6,470 nt of DNA. It comes from Verrucomicrobiales bacterium (GTDB lineage: Bacteria > Verrucomicrobiota > Verrucomicrobiia > Limisphaerales > Palsa-1400). This document shows, piece by piece, positions 1-6,470 of the stretch. The notes under the pieces are model-generated. The model was not told where the DNA came from. It was given only the letters and a program-made list of their open reading frames with translations, and ran no database searches. A program made the position numbers and the translations under genes. Each line of letters begins with the position of its first letter. Positions within the stretch are counted from its first letter, which is position 1. The DNA is taken from contig JAQGOW010000301.1 of the NCBI GenBank assembly GCA_028293405.1, positions 1 to 6,470 of the forward strand, written 5' to 3'.

Positions 1-2344
1 TGTTTTCAAGGCAGGCAAGTTGGTCGGGGAAGACTGCGGCGAGAAGGTTTTCTGACTCCATGCGTTGCAATGGCGGTGGGACCTTGTGGCCGCCACGTTG
101 GCGCGGCAGTGCGAGAGAGCGCGATGCGTTCCAACGCCAGCGCGTGGGGAACATCGGCGAGTCGAGCAGTGCCTGGATGAGGATATCGCGAACGGTATTG
201 CTATTGAGATAATGGAAAACTTCGTCCAGCGGGAACGAATGTTGTGTGCCAAGCGAGAGGACGATGGCGTCATCGGTGGCGGCGGCTTGAAGTTCGAAGT
301 TGAAGGAACGACAGAAGCGCTTGCGTAACGCCAGACCCCACGCACGGTTGACACGGCTGCCGAATGGCGAATGGATGACAAGCTGCATCCCGCCGGATTC
401 GTCGAAGAACCGTTCGAGTACCAGCGTATCTTGCGACGGAATGACTCCGAGGGATTTGTAGGTTTCGGCAAAATAAGTTGCAAGCTGGCGAGCGCCGGAT
501 TCGGAAAGGCCAATTTCATTTTCCAGATACGAACGAACGGGTTCCTCTCCCCTGCCCTGTTCGTCCCGCGAAAGGAAAGATGAAATGTGGTCGCGCAAAT
601 CGGACACGGCGCGAGAGAGTTCGGCAGTGCGAGCGGGCGCTTCGCCGAGCCAAAATGGAATGGTGGGCGGTTGGCCATGGGCGTCTTCGACGCGGACCGT
701 TCCCGAGTTCACACCGACAATGCGCCATGAAGCGTTGCCTAATTGGAAGATGTCGCCGTCAAGGCTTTCGACGGCGAAGTCTTCGTTGACGGTTCCGATG
801 AATGTTTGCGCGGGTTCGAGGACGACGCGGTAATCGGCCGTGTCGGCGATTGCACCACCGGACGTGAGTGCGGAAAGACGAGCGCCGCGACGGGCGCGAA
901 CGCGATGGTTAATCGCATCGTGATGGATCAAGGCGGCCCGGCGTCCGCGTTTGGTGCTAAAGCCTTCAGCCAGCATGCGGAGCACTTCGTTGAATTCTTC
1001 GCGCGAGAGGTTTCGATAGGGAAAGGCGCCACTCATCATTTTGAAGAGTTCGTCTTCGGTTAGATCTTCGCACGCGACCGCCGCGACCATTTGTTGGGCA
1101 AGAACGTCGAGCGGCTTTTCAGGCATGACCAACGAGTCGAGTTCGCCTTTGCGGATGCTGTGAATGGTAGCAACGGTCTCGACGAGTTCATCGCGACTGA
1201 GCGGGAACACGCGCGCTTTGGGCATTCCACCACGTCGATGCTCGGCGCGGCCGGCTCGTTGGAGGAGAGTGGCGATGGAACGAGTTGGTCCGATTTGGCA
1301 GACGAGATCGACGCTGCCGATGTCGATGCCGAGTTCGAGCGAGGCGGTTGCAACGAGTGCTTTCAGCTCGCCGCGTTTCAGGCGGTTTTCGGCATCGAAA
1401 CGCATCTTCGCTGAGAGGCTTCCGTGATGCGATCTGACTTTGTCCTGGCCTAAGCGCGCTGCCAACTGATGCGTGACGCGTTCGGCGAGGCGGCGGGTGT
1501 TGACGAAAATAAGCGTGGTGCGATGCGATTCGATCAATTCGACAATGCGCTGATAAACTTCGGTCCAGACCTCGTTGGACATGACTGCCTCTAGGGGTGA
1601 ACCGGGGAGTTCGATAGCCAGATCGATTTTTCGCGCGTAACCGGAATCGACAATTGTGCACTTTGCGTTGCCGGATTTATCAAGGTTCCCAGTGCCGACG
1701 AGAAAGCGCGCGACTTGCTCGATCGGTTTTTGGGTTGCCGAAAGACCGATCCGTTGCAGTGGATTTTTCACCAACGCAGCAAGGCGTTCCATACTCAACG
1801 ACAGGTGCGAGCCGCGGCGGTTTCCGACGAGCGCGTGGATTTCATCAACGATCACTGTGCGGACGGTGCTCAGGACTTTGCGCCCGGATTCGGACGTGAG
1901 CATTAGATAGAGAGACTCCGGCGTGGTGACCAAAATGTGCGGCGGTTTTTTTCCGATGGAGAGGCGCTTCGCTGCGGAGGTATCGCCAGTGCGGACTTCG
2001 GCGCGAACGGGGATGTCGCGGCCTTCGCGTTCGAGCAAAGCGGCGCGGAGACCGGCGAGTGGTTCTTCCAAGTTTTTGTGGATGTCGTTGCTCAGCGCTT
2101 TCAGCGGCGAGACGTAAACGACACGAGTTTCGTTCGGCAGTTCGTGTTCCAAACCTTCCCGGAACAGTTGGTCGAGTGAGGCGAAAAATGCGGCGAGAGT
2201 TTTTCCGGAGCCCGTTGGGGCGGCGATGAGGACGTTCGAACCTGCTTGGATTGCCGGCCAGCCACAGCACTGCGGTTCGGTGGGCGAGCCGAATTTTTGC
2301 TCAAACCACCGCGCGACGACGGGATGAAATCGGAATGACTGCAC
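1..2344 (-). CDS. lhr: Lhr-type large ATP-dependent helicase, N-terminal 781 codons (3' end beyond left edge)
   Basis: Superfamily 2 DNA/RNA helicase of the Lhr family; characterised Lhr proteins are 3'-5' ATP-dependent translocases linked to DNA repair or RNA metabolism. One minus-strand frame stays open from 2344 to the left edge. The start is GTG at 2342-2344: an in-frame TAA lies four codons upstream and the family's opening pattern (FHPVVARWF, then PTEPQ and WPAIQAG) begins at once. Visible motifs: Walker A APTGSGKT (about residues 42-49), Ia SPLKAL (79-84), TTPESLY (140-146), DEIH (167-170), SAT (202-204), second RecA domain with FVNTRR (280-285), [10 protein letters not shown] (334-343) and motif [11 protein letters not shown] (362-370). 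A winged-helix region and the Lhr-specific 'DEAD/H associated' domain follow, with the family-like string RWRWN near residue 737 and [11 protein letters not shown] at the edge. Long Lhr proteins reach about 1,400-1,500 residues, so much of the C-terminus is probably missing here. No Shine-Dalgarno is visible. Identification as Lhr is firm; the cellular role in this organism is unknown. Confidence 0.95.
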   Translation of the reverse strand, partial: MQSFRFHPVVARWFEQKFGSPTEPQCCGWPAIQAGSNVLIAAPTGSGKTLAAFFASLDQLFREGLEHELPNETRVVYVSPLKALSNDIHKNLEEPLAGLRAALLEREGRDIPVRAEVRTGDTSAAKRLSIGKKPPHILVTTPESLYLMLTSESGRKVLSTVRTVIVDEIHALVGNRRGSHLSLSMERLAALVKNPLQRIGLSATQKPIEQVARFLVGTGNLDKSGNAKCTIVDSGYARKIDLAIELPGSPLEAVMSNEVWTEVYQRIVELIESHRTTLIFVNTRRLAERVTHQLAARLGQDKVRSHHGSLSAKMRFDAENRLKRGELKALVATASLELGIDIGSVDLVCQIGPTRSIATLLQRAGRAEHRRGGMPKARVFPLSRDELVETVATIHSIRKGELDSLVMPEKPLDVLAQQMVAAVACEDLTEDELFKMMSGAFPYRNLSREEFNEVLRMLAEGFSTKRGRRAALIHHDAINHRVRARRGARLSALTSGGAIADTADYRVVLEPAQTFIGTVNEDFAVESLDGDIFQLGNASWRIVGVNSGTVRVEDAHGQPPTIPFWLGEAPARTAELSRAVSDLRDHISSFLSRDEQGRGEEPVRSYLENEIGLSESGARQLATYFAETYKSLGVIPSQDTLVLERFFDESGGMQLVIHSPFGSRVNRAWGLALRKRFCRSFNFELQAAATDDAIVLSLGTQHSFPLDEVFHYLNSNTVRDILIQALLDSPMFPTRWRWNASRSLALPRQRGGHKVPPPLQRMESENLLAAVFPDQLACLEN

Positions 2345-2440
2345 GGAGCTTATAGTTTACATCAGGTTTTCGCTTAGCGCACCTGCAACAGCATCGTCAG
2401 CAACACCCGTGACCTTCCGTGCTGGCTCGACGCGCGATCC
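2345..2440. promoter_or_regulatory. Divergent intergenic region between lhr and the methyltransferase gene
   Basis: This 96-base gap separates two divergent starts and should hold promoters for both. On the minus strand a -10-like TATAAG (positions 2354 to 2349) lies only four bases before the lhr GTG, which would put a transcription start almost on the start codon. No good -35 hexamer sits at the usual distance, so the call is weak. On the plus strand I find no convincing -35/-10 pair and no Shine-Dalgarno before either ATG (2441 or 2459). No strong dyad or operator is apparent. Confidence 0.35.
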
Positions 2441-3979
2441 ATGTTAAGCTCGTTTGACATGTCTGTCCCCGACCTCAGTGTTTTGATTCAGGAATTGGCA
2501 GCCGACGACGATAAGGTTGCCGGCAGCGCGCGACGACGGCTCGTTGCTCGCGGCAATGTTGCGGTGGCTTCCCTCGTGGCAGCGCTACAAGCTACACAAA
2601 ATGTCAGCCAGTATCGCGGCGCGCTGAGGACGCTTGGTGAAATTGCGGAGGCTGGTGCTTTGCAAGATTCAGCGACTTTGCGAAGTCTTCTAATCGAGCA
2701 TCTCAAAACGCATGACGGCGGCGAGCGTCGGAGTTTGATCACCTGTCTGGGTCATCTTGGTGTCGATGCTGCTGCTGAATCAGCGTTGCTTAATTTGTGG
2801 AAAAATGAAAAGCGCGATGATCAATTGCGCGTGCTTGCAACAAGCTTGGGTCGCGTGGGATCGGCCCAGAGCGAACCTGGTTTGAAATCTTGTCCGAGCA
2901 CTGCGCCGCTGGTGCAACGCGAAGTTGCTCGCGCGCTTTCCGCCATCGCGTCTCGACAACTCCGCACCAGTGCCGGTGAAGGTCGCGTTGCGGGCGATGA
3001 ACTCGTGGATGGCGGCGTGATTGTGCGTTTGCGATGTCGCAGTGGGTTGGGTGAATTGCTTTTGAAAACTATGCCTGCGACTTTGCGCGATGCGCGACAA
3101 ACGGCGCCTGGCCAAATCGATGCGGGACTTCACGGCAGTTTAAACAGTCTATTTGCGTGCCGTTTATGGAGCGAAGCTGTTCTTTATGTTCCGTGGAAGT
3201 CAGGGCGATCGGGACCAGAAACTTTTGGCGCTGCACTTGCCGGTGATGCCGGCGCTCTACTCCGCAAGCTCACACAAGGCGCAGCCACTTGGCGGTTGCA
3301 TCTTCCGCAAGCGTCACGCGGAGAACTTTTCGACTACGTTCGCGCGGCGCAACAAGCGGCTCCCGAATTGCCGAACTCGCCGGAACGCGCGGTGTGGGAA
3401 CTTCGACCGACTTCTGCAGGTCTCGAAATTCTGCCGCGTTTTTGGCTCGATTCACGTTTCAAATATCTCCAAGCCACTATGCCTGCGATGACCCACCCGC
3501 CGCTCGCCGCTGCGCTTGCGGTGCTGAGTGAGCCAAGTGCTGACGATATTGTTTGGGATCCTTTTTGCGGAGTGGGCACTGAACTAGCGGAGCGCGCCAA
3601 AGCCGGTCCATATAAGCAATTGATCGGAAGTGATCGTGATGCCGCCGCCGTGACCGCTTCACGCGCCAATTTGCAAGGTGTCGAGCGCATCGAGTTTCAT
3701 ATTGGCGACGCGTTGAAATTGCAAACGCCAAACGTGAACGTTCTACTGACGAACCCGCCTTATGGCCGAAAGATTCAAGGCGGCAACATCGAGAAGTTGC
3801 TCCGCGAATTGCTCGCGAGCGCGACTCGGACGATGCAAGGTGGCCGTATTGTGTTGTGCAGTCCGATACCGGAAAAAACGTGGTTGTGGGCACGTGAACT
3901 CGGCTGGAATCCCGTTAAACGTCTGCCGGTTGGTACCGAAGAACACGCACTTGAAGCTCAGTTATTTGTGCGTGATTAA
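2441..3979 (+). CDS. HEAT-repeat domain fused to an RNA (guanine-N2)-type methyltransferase (TrmN/RlmL-like)
   Basis: Predicted SAM-dependent methyltransferase, probably acting on tRNA or rRNA guanine N2. Residues about 8-178 form four to five short paired-helix units that resemble HEAT repeats (for example SARRRLVARG, YRGALRTLGEIAEAG, RRSLITCLGHLG, LRVLATSLGRVG, REVARALSAIAS). Residues about 187-345 (GVIVRLRCRSGLGELLL, SLNSLFACRLWSEAVLYV) resemble the ferredoxin-like/THUMP N-region of COG0116-type RNA methylases, but weakly. The Rossmann domain is clear: motif I DPFCGVGTE (373-381), acidic SAM-binding D398 in GSDRD, D423 in GDAL, and the catalytic NPPYGRKI starting at N438, typical of Trm14/RlmL enzymes. 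ATG 2441 gives 512 residues; an in-frame ATG at 2459 gives 506, and neither has a ribosome-binding site. The gene is divergent from lhr and 105 bases upstream of the typA start. Motif evidence is strong for a methylase; the exact RNA target cannot be told. A DNA adenine or glutamine methylase (also NPPY) is less likely because of the GRK context and THUMP-like region. Confidence 0.85.
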   Translation: MLSSFDMSVPDLSVLIQELAADDDKVAGSARRRLVARGNVAVASLVAALQATQNVSQYRGALRTLGEIAEAGALQDSATLRSLLIEHLKTHDGGERRSLITCLGHLGVDAAAESALLNLWKNEKRDDQLRVLATSLGRVGSAQSEPGLKSCPSTAPLVQREVARALSAIASRQLRTSAGEGRVAGDELVDGGVIVRLRCRSGLGELLLKTMPATLRDARQTAPGQIDAGLHGSLNSLFACRLWSEAVLYVPWKSGRSGPETFGAALAGDAGALLRKLTQGAATWRLHLPQASRGELFDYVRAAQQAAPELPNSPERAVWELRPTSAGLEILPRFWLDSRFKYLQATMPAMTHPPLAAALAVLSEPSADDIVWDPFCGVGTELAERAKAGPYKQLIGSDRDAAAVTASRANLQGVERIEFHIGDALKLQTPNVNVLLTNPPYGRKIQGGNIEKLLRELLASATRTMQGGRIVLCSPIPEKTWLWARELGWNPVKRLPVGTEEHALEAQLFVRD

Positions 3980-4043
3980 TTTCGCAGCTCCAGAAAACCG
4001 ACTTTTGGGCTGATTTTGACGAAGGTTGGCTGCTCTATGAGCC

Positions 4044-4074
4044 TTGACGTTTGCCGAGGACAAGGCACATTAAC
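4044..4074 (+). promoter_or_regulatory. Weak candidate promoter for typA
   Basis: A -35-like TTGACG (4044-4049) is followed after 18-19 bases by an AT-rich CATTAAC stretch (4068-4074) that could serve as a poor -10. Transcription would then begin a few bases before the ATG at 4085, giving a very short leader. A second TTGACG copy lies at 4016-4021, but without a well-placed -10. The match is low and the spacer is only 105 bases long, so read-through from the upstream methyltransferase gene is equally possible. Confidence 0.25.
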
Positions 4075-4084
4075 CGGCTCTTTA

Positions 4085-5929
4085 ATGGAACATATTCGCA
4101 ACATCGCAATCATCGCACACGTTGACCACGGCAAGACGACCCTGGTGGACTGTTTGCTTAAACAGTCGGGAACATTTCGCGCTAATCAGGCCATTTCCTC
4201 GGAAATACGGATCATGGACTCGATGGACCTGGAACGCGAAAAAGGCATCACCATCCGCGCGAAAAACGCCGCTTTTAAGTACAAGGAATACAACATCAAC
4301 ATTGTAGATACCCCGGGACACGCCGACTTCGGCGGCGAAGTCGAACGTATCATGAACATGATCGATGGTGTATTGTTGGTGGTCGATGCCACTGACGGTC
4401 CACAGGCGCAAACCCGCTTCGTGTTGCGTAAGGCTTTGGAAGCCGGAGCCAAGCCAATCGTCGTCATTAATAAGATCGACCGCGAAAACTCCAATCCGCA
4501 CCGCGTTTTGGACGAAGTTTTCGAACTGTTCGTGTCTTTGCACGCCACGGATGAGCAGTTGGATTTCCCGGTTGTTTATACGAGCGCGAAAGACGGTTAC
4601 GCGAAGATCGACATCAAAGACACGACAACAACGATGGAACCGCTCTACGACGCGATCATCAAACATATCCCGCCGCCACGCGCGCACGCGGGTGTTGAAT
4701 TCAAGATGCTGGTCGCGAACCTCGATTACTCGGATTACCTCGGACGTATCGCGTTCGGAAAAATTTATGCCGGCAAGGTAAAGATTGGTGACCCAGCTGC
4801 GTGCTTGCACGGCGATGGCCGCAAGAGCAGTGCCAAGGTTACCATGATCTTTCACTTCGAGGGGTTGAAGCGTATCGAAATTCAAGAAGCGCATGCCGGT
4901 GACATCGTCGGTATCGCGGGCTTTGAAGACGTGTTCATTGGCGAAACGATCACCGACACGGTCGATCGCGAGCCCCTGCCCTTTGTGCCGATCGATCCGC
5001 CGACGATTCAGATGCAGTTCGCTGTTAACGACGGACCGCTCGCCGGCCAGGACGGCAAACTCGTCACCGCGCGTCACATTTGGGAACGGTTGACCAGGGA
5101 AATCCGCACGAACGTGGCGCTCCGTATTTCACCGAGCGATGTACCGAATATTTTCAACGTCGCCGGTCGTGGTGAAATGCAAATCGCCATTCTCGTCGAA
5201 CAGATGCGCCGCGAAGGACACGAAGTCCTCGTGTCACGTCCGGAAGTTATTTACAAAAAAGACGAAGACGGCAAATTGCTCGAACCAATCGAAAAGTTGT
5301 TTTTGGAAATTCCCAAGGACGCGATGGGCTCGGTTTTGGAAAACCTTTCCAACCGCAAAGCAGAAATCAAGGACATGAGTCACCACGGTGACGATGTCAC
5401 GATTGAAGCTTTGATCCCGATGCGCGGACTCATCGGATTCGAAACGGATTTGGTCAACGCAACTCGTGGGCTCGGAGTCATGTCGCATTTGTTCCACGAA
5501 TACGGCCCTGATCGGGGCGAAATTCAGTCGCGCAAAAACGGCTCGCTCATCAGCATGGAAGACGGCGAAGCAATGGCTTATGCGTTGAACATGGTGCAGG
5601 AACGCGGCCGTTTGATGGTTGAACCTGGTGACAAAATTTACACCGGCATGATTGTCGGCGAAAACGCCCGCGAAAATGATATTCCGGTCAACCCTTGCAA
5701 AGCGAAACGCCTGACGAACATGCGTTCCTCGGGTGACGGTAAAGGCATTCGTCTCGACCCCCCGATCAAGATGTCCCTGGAGCGCGCGCTCGAATATATC
5801 GGGCCCGACGAATACGTTGAAGCGACTCCAAAGAGCCTGCGCCTGCGCAAAAAAATTCTCGATGAGAATCTGCGCAAGCGCTCCACCCAATCGCGCTCCG
5901 CGAAGACTGTGGAAGGCGAAAACAATTAA
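4085..5929 (+). CDS. typA: Translational GTPase TypA/BipA
   Basis: Ribosome-associated GTPase of the EF-G/LepA group; known family members aid 50S assembly and growth under stress or low temperature. The 614-residue product has the usual family length. G1 AHVDHGKT (residues 11-18), switch I REKGIT (51-56), G3 DTPGHADF (75-82), G4 NKID (129-132) and G5 SAK (167-169) are intact. An EF-Tu-like domain II follows, then domain III with GRGEMQI (from 361) and EVLVSRPEV, domain V from about 400 (LFLEIPKDAMGSVLENL), and the TypA-specific C-terminal domain containing NARENDIPVNPCKAKRLTN and TPKSLRLRKK. The last ~15 residues form a polar tail of low conservation. ATG 4085 is chosen because family homology starts right there (MEHIRNIAIIAHVDHGKT); in-frame TTG 4016 and ATG 4037 would add 23 or 16 residues with no family match. 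No close Shine-Dalgarno is seen. A strong terminator lies 50 bases past the stop. Identification is very secure. Confidence 0.97.
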   Translation: MEHIRNIAIIAHVDHGKTTLVDCLLKQSGTFRANQAISSEIRIMDSMDLEREKGITIRAKNAAFKYKEYNINIVDTPGHADFGGEVERIMNMIDGVLLVVDATDGPQAQTRFVLRKALEAGAKPIVVINKIDRENSNPHRVLDEVFELFVSLHATDEQLDFPVVYTSAKDGYAKIDIKDTTTTMEPLYDAIIKHIPPPRAHAGVEFKMLVANLDYSDYLGRIAFGKIYAGKVKIGDPAACLHGDGRKSSAKVTMIFHFEGLKRIEIQEAHAGDIVGIAGFEDVFIGETITDTVDREPLPFVPIDPPTIQMQFAVNDGPLAGQDGKLVTARHIWERLTREIRTNVALRISPSDVPNIFNVAGRGEMQIAILVEQMRREGHEVLVSRPEVIYKKDEDGKLLEPIEKLFLEIPKDAMGSVLENLSNRKAEIKDMSHHGDDVTIEALIPMRGLIGFETDLVNATRGLGVMSHLFHEYGPDRGEIQSRKNGSLISMEDGEAMAYALNMVQERGRLMVEPGDKIYTGMIVGENARENDIPVNPCKAKRLTNMRSSGDGKGIRLDPPIKMSLERALEYIGPDEYVEATPKSLRLRKKILDENLRKRSTQSRSAKTVEGENN

Positions 5930-5979
5930 GGGTTGATCCAATCCACTGACTGACGTCGGCGGCTAACAATCTACTATCG

Positions 5980-6010
5980 AAGGCGTCCCGCGAAAACGGG
6001 ACGCCTTTTT
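5980..6010 (+). terminator. Intrinsic terminator of typA
   Basis: A perfect 11-bp stem, AAGGCGTCCCG (5980-5990) pairing with CGGGACGCCTT (5997-6007), encloses the loop CGAAAA and runs into a T-tract (6006-6010, then GTTTG). It begins 50 bases past the typA stop and is oriented for plus-strand transcription. Confidence 0.93.
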
Positions 6011-6042
6011 GTTTGTATCCAGTAATGCCAGCCCGTTCTTCT

Positions 6043-6058
6043 CCTATACCCGTATAGG
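6043..6058. repeat. Short inverted repeat (CCTATAC / GTATAGG)
   Basis: CCTATAC (6043-6049) and its exact reverse complement GTATAGG (6052-6058) are separated by only two bases. The spacing suits a dimeric protein-binding site, or a 6-bp hairpin with loop CCCG. No T-tract follows, so it is not a terminator. Chance occurrence is possible. Confidence 0.5.
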
Positions 6059-6062
6059 TGCG

Positions 6063-6080
6063 GTTAGCTGTCGTTAGCTG
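6063..6080. repeat. Tandem direct repeat of GTTAGCTG, 10-base period
   Basis: GTTAGCTG occurs at 6063-6070 and again at 6073-6080, one DNA helical turn apart. Such spacing is typical of paired binding sites on one face of the helix, but only two units are present and no function can be read from the sequence. Confidence 0.5.
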
Positions 6081-6143
6081 CAGAAGCATCGAGGAGGAGG
6101 ACGACGACGATTAAGACAAGTCCAACCCCCACCACCCCTCTGG

Positions 6144-6165
6144 ACCCCGTCACGTGTTACGGGTC
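6144..6165. repeat. Imperfect dyad around CACGTG
   Basis: CCCGTCAC (6146-6153) and GTTACGGG (6156-6163) are inverted with one mismatch out of eight around a central GT, and a CACGTG hexamer lies at 6151-6156. Flanking GAC/GTC lengthens the symmetry with a one-base bulge. It could be an operator-like site or a small hairpin. It has no U-tract. Confidence 0.4.
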
Positions 6166-6183
6166 AAAGCCGTCACAGTTATC

Positions 6184-6220
6184 AAAACAAAAAAGGCGTC
6201 CCGCTTTCGCGAGACGCCTT
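6184..6220 (-). terminator. Intrinsic terminator of the right-edge minus-strand gene
   Basis: Read on the minus strand, AAGGCGTCTCGC pairs with GCGGGACGCCTT (one U-G wobble, 12 pairs) around a GAAA tetraloop, then runs into TTTTTTGTTTT (plus positions 6194 down to 6184). It starts 16 bases after the stop codon of the flanking minus-strand gene, the expected place. On the plus strand no T-tract follows the hairpin, so it looks one-directional. Confidence 0.92.
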
Positions 6221-6236
6221 GTGTGATTCTAGTTGC

Positions 6237-6470
6237 TTATGGAGCGTTGCTGAACTTGGCGGTGACCGACAGGTTCGTCTTCATCTGGAACGTCAACGTG
6301 TTGATCGTTGCCGATGTTGCATTGGTCGAGACGATCGCACTCGGATCGCTCAAGACCCATTGACCGAAGGTCACGCCCTTGCCGGAAGCAGTGGCTTTGA
6401 CGGTGTAGTTGTGACCGTAGGTCAGAATCGCACCATTGGCCGGTGTGCCGAAGTTCTTGTAGCTCAGGTC
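6237..6470 (-). CDS. C-terminal 77 residues of a probable secreted/surface protein with InlB-like repeat (5' end beyond right edge)
   Basis: A minus-strand frame enters from the right edge and ends with TAA at 6237-6239, followed by a strong terminator. The fragment reads like one unit of the divergent InlB B-repeat (Listeria-Bacteroides-type) fold: a G-x-I-L-T-Y-G-x-x-Y-T-V-K-A-T-A strand pair, an aromatic GQW turn, and a closing LTFQMKTNLSVTAKF strand. That closing pattern is common at repeat ends in large exported proteins, notably of Verrucomicrobia. The piece has no Cys, few charged residues and many Thr, Ser and Asn, as expected of an extracellular beta domain. No sorting signal or membrane anchor follows the repeat; the chain ends six residues after VTAKF. 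The signal peptide and any catalytic or binding domain would lie upstream outside the window, so function is unknown. Alternative: a generic Ig-like beta-sandwich domain. Confidence 0.75.
   Translation of the reverse strand, partial: DLSYKNFGTPANGAILTYGHNYTVKATASGKGVTFGQWVLSDPSAIVSTNATSATINTLTFQMKTNLSVTAKFSNAP

Larger units (their letters stand above)
6011..6183. other. Non-coding island between two facing terminators
   Basis: No protein-coding frame with family features is visible here on either strand. Together with its flanks it makes a gene-free stretch of about 307 bases (5930-6236). It contains a 7-bp inverted repeat at 6043-6058, a tandem 8-base repeat at 6063-6080, a GAG/GAC triplet run at 6091-6109 and an imperfect dyad at 6144-6165, listed separately. 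The two outer genes are convergent and each ends in a terminator, so this segment should be largely untranscribed unless it carries its own promoter. I see no convincing promoter. Confidence 0.6.

Noticed and set aside
1188..2304. Open frames of 67-157 codons in other frames over the helicase (both strands)
   Set aside because: The Lhr frame with intact helicase motifs covers the whole region; these products are Arg/Ser-rich low-information translations typical of shadows.
1..2344. Possible helicase pseudogene, because no complete frame closes in the window
   Set aside because: Reading the minus strand codon by codon gives one uninterrupted frame from GTG 2344 to the left edge with all motifs in order; it is merely cut by the window edge.
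2454..2459. Perfect TTGACA -35 hexamer on the plus strand
   Set aside because: It overlaps the second candidate ATG (2459) and has no -10-like sequence 16-18 bases downstream; using it would place the promoter inside the coding region.
3980..4015. Possible terminator after the methyltransferase gene
   Set aside because: The AAAA/TTTT pairing around CCGAC is only four weak pairs with a G-G mismatch beneath; no stable stem precedes the T-rich stretch.
4016..4084. Longer typA starting at TTG 4016 or ATG 4037
   Set aside because: The extra residues have no TypA counterpart and family homology begins exactly at ATG 4085; GAAGG at 4021-4025 is about 11 bases before ATG 4037, so this start is possible but not preferred.
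4082..5077. Long minus-strand open frame (331 codons) antisense to typA
   Set aside because: It lies wholly opposite the unmistakable typA frame, has no recognisable domain and is a codon-bias shadow; the open frame at 5234-5941 is the same kind of artefact.
6154..6363. Plus-strand 69-codon open frame
   Set aside because: It runs through the minus-strand terminator hairpin and opposite the InlB-like repeat coding frame; it shows no domain features of its own.

Overview
The window looks like ordinary bacterial chromosome of moderate, slightly GC-rich composition. A verrucomicrobial source (Pedosphaera/Limisphaera-like) is the best guess. The reasons are the InlB-type repeat at the C-terminus of the right-edge protein, a style common in large secreted proteins of that group, and the absence of clear Shine-Dalgarno sequences before any gene. 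This assignment is inference; there is no rRNA or other marker in the window.

Layout from left to right. (1) Positions 1-2344, minus strand: the N-terminal 781 codons of a large Lhr-type DEAD/DEAH helicase, open without interruption and running off the left edge. (2) 2345-2440: a short divergent intergenic region. (3) 2441-3979, plus strand: a 512-residue protein joining an N-terminal HEAT-like helical-repeat domain to a C-terminal N2-guanine-type RNA methyltransferase. (4) 3980-4084: a spacer with a weak promoter candidate. (5) 4085-5929, plus strand: the translational GTPase TypA/BipA, complete, followed by a strong intrinsic terminator at 5980-6010. (6) 6011-6183: a non-coding island with several small dyads and repeats. 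(7) 6184-6220: a minus-strand terminator almost identical in sequence to the typA terminator. (8) 6237-6470, minus strand: the last 77 codons of a probable secreted or surface protein with an InlB-like repeat, running off the right edge.

How the genes may work together: a nucleic-acid helicase, an RNA-modifying enzyme and a ribosome-associated GTPase sit side by side, which suggests an RNA or ribosome-maintenance neighbourhood. However, helicase and methylase are divergent and typA has its own spacer, so a shared operon is not shown. The right-edge gene is separate, convergent with typA and isolated by the paired terminators. I see no mobile element, CRISPR array, tRNA or rRNA. The observations most worth following up are the HEAT-methyltransferase fusion, the near-duplicate inverted terminators, and the unexplained island between them.
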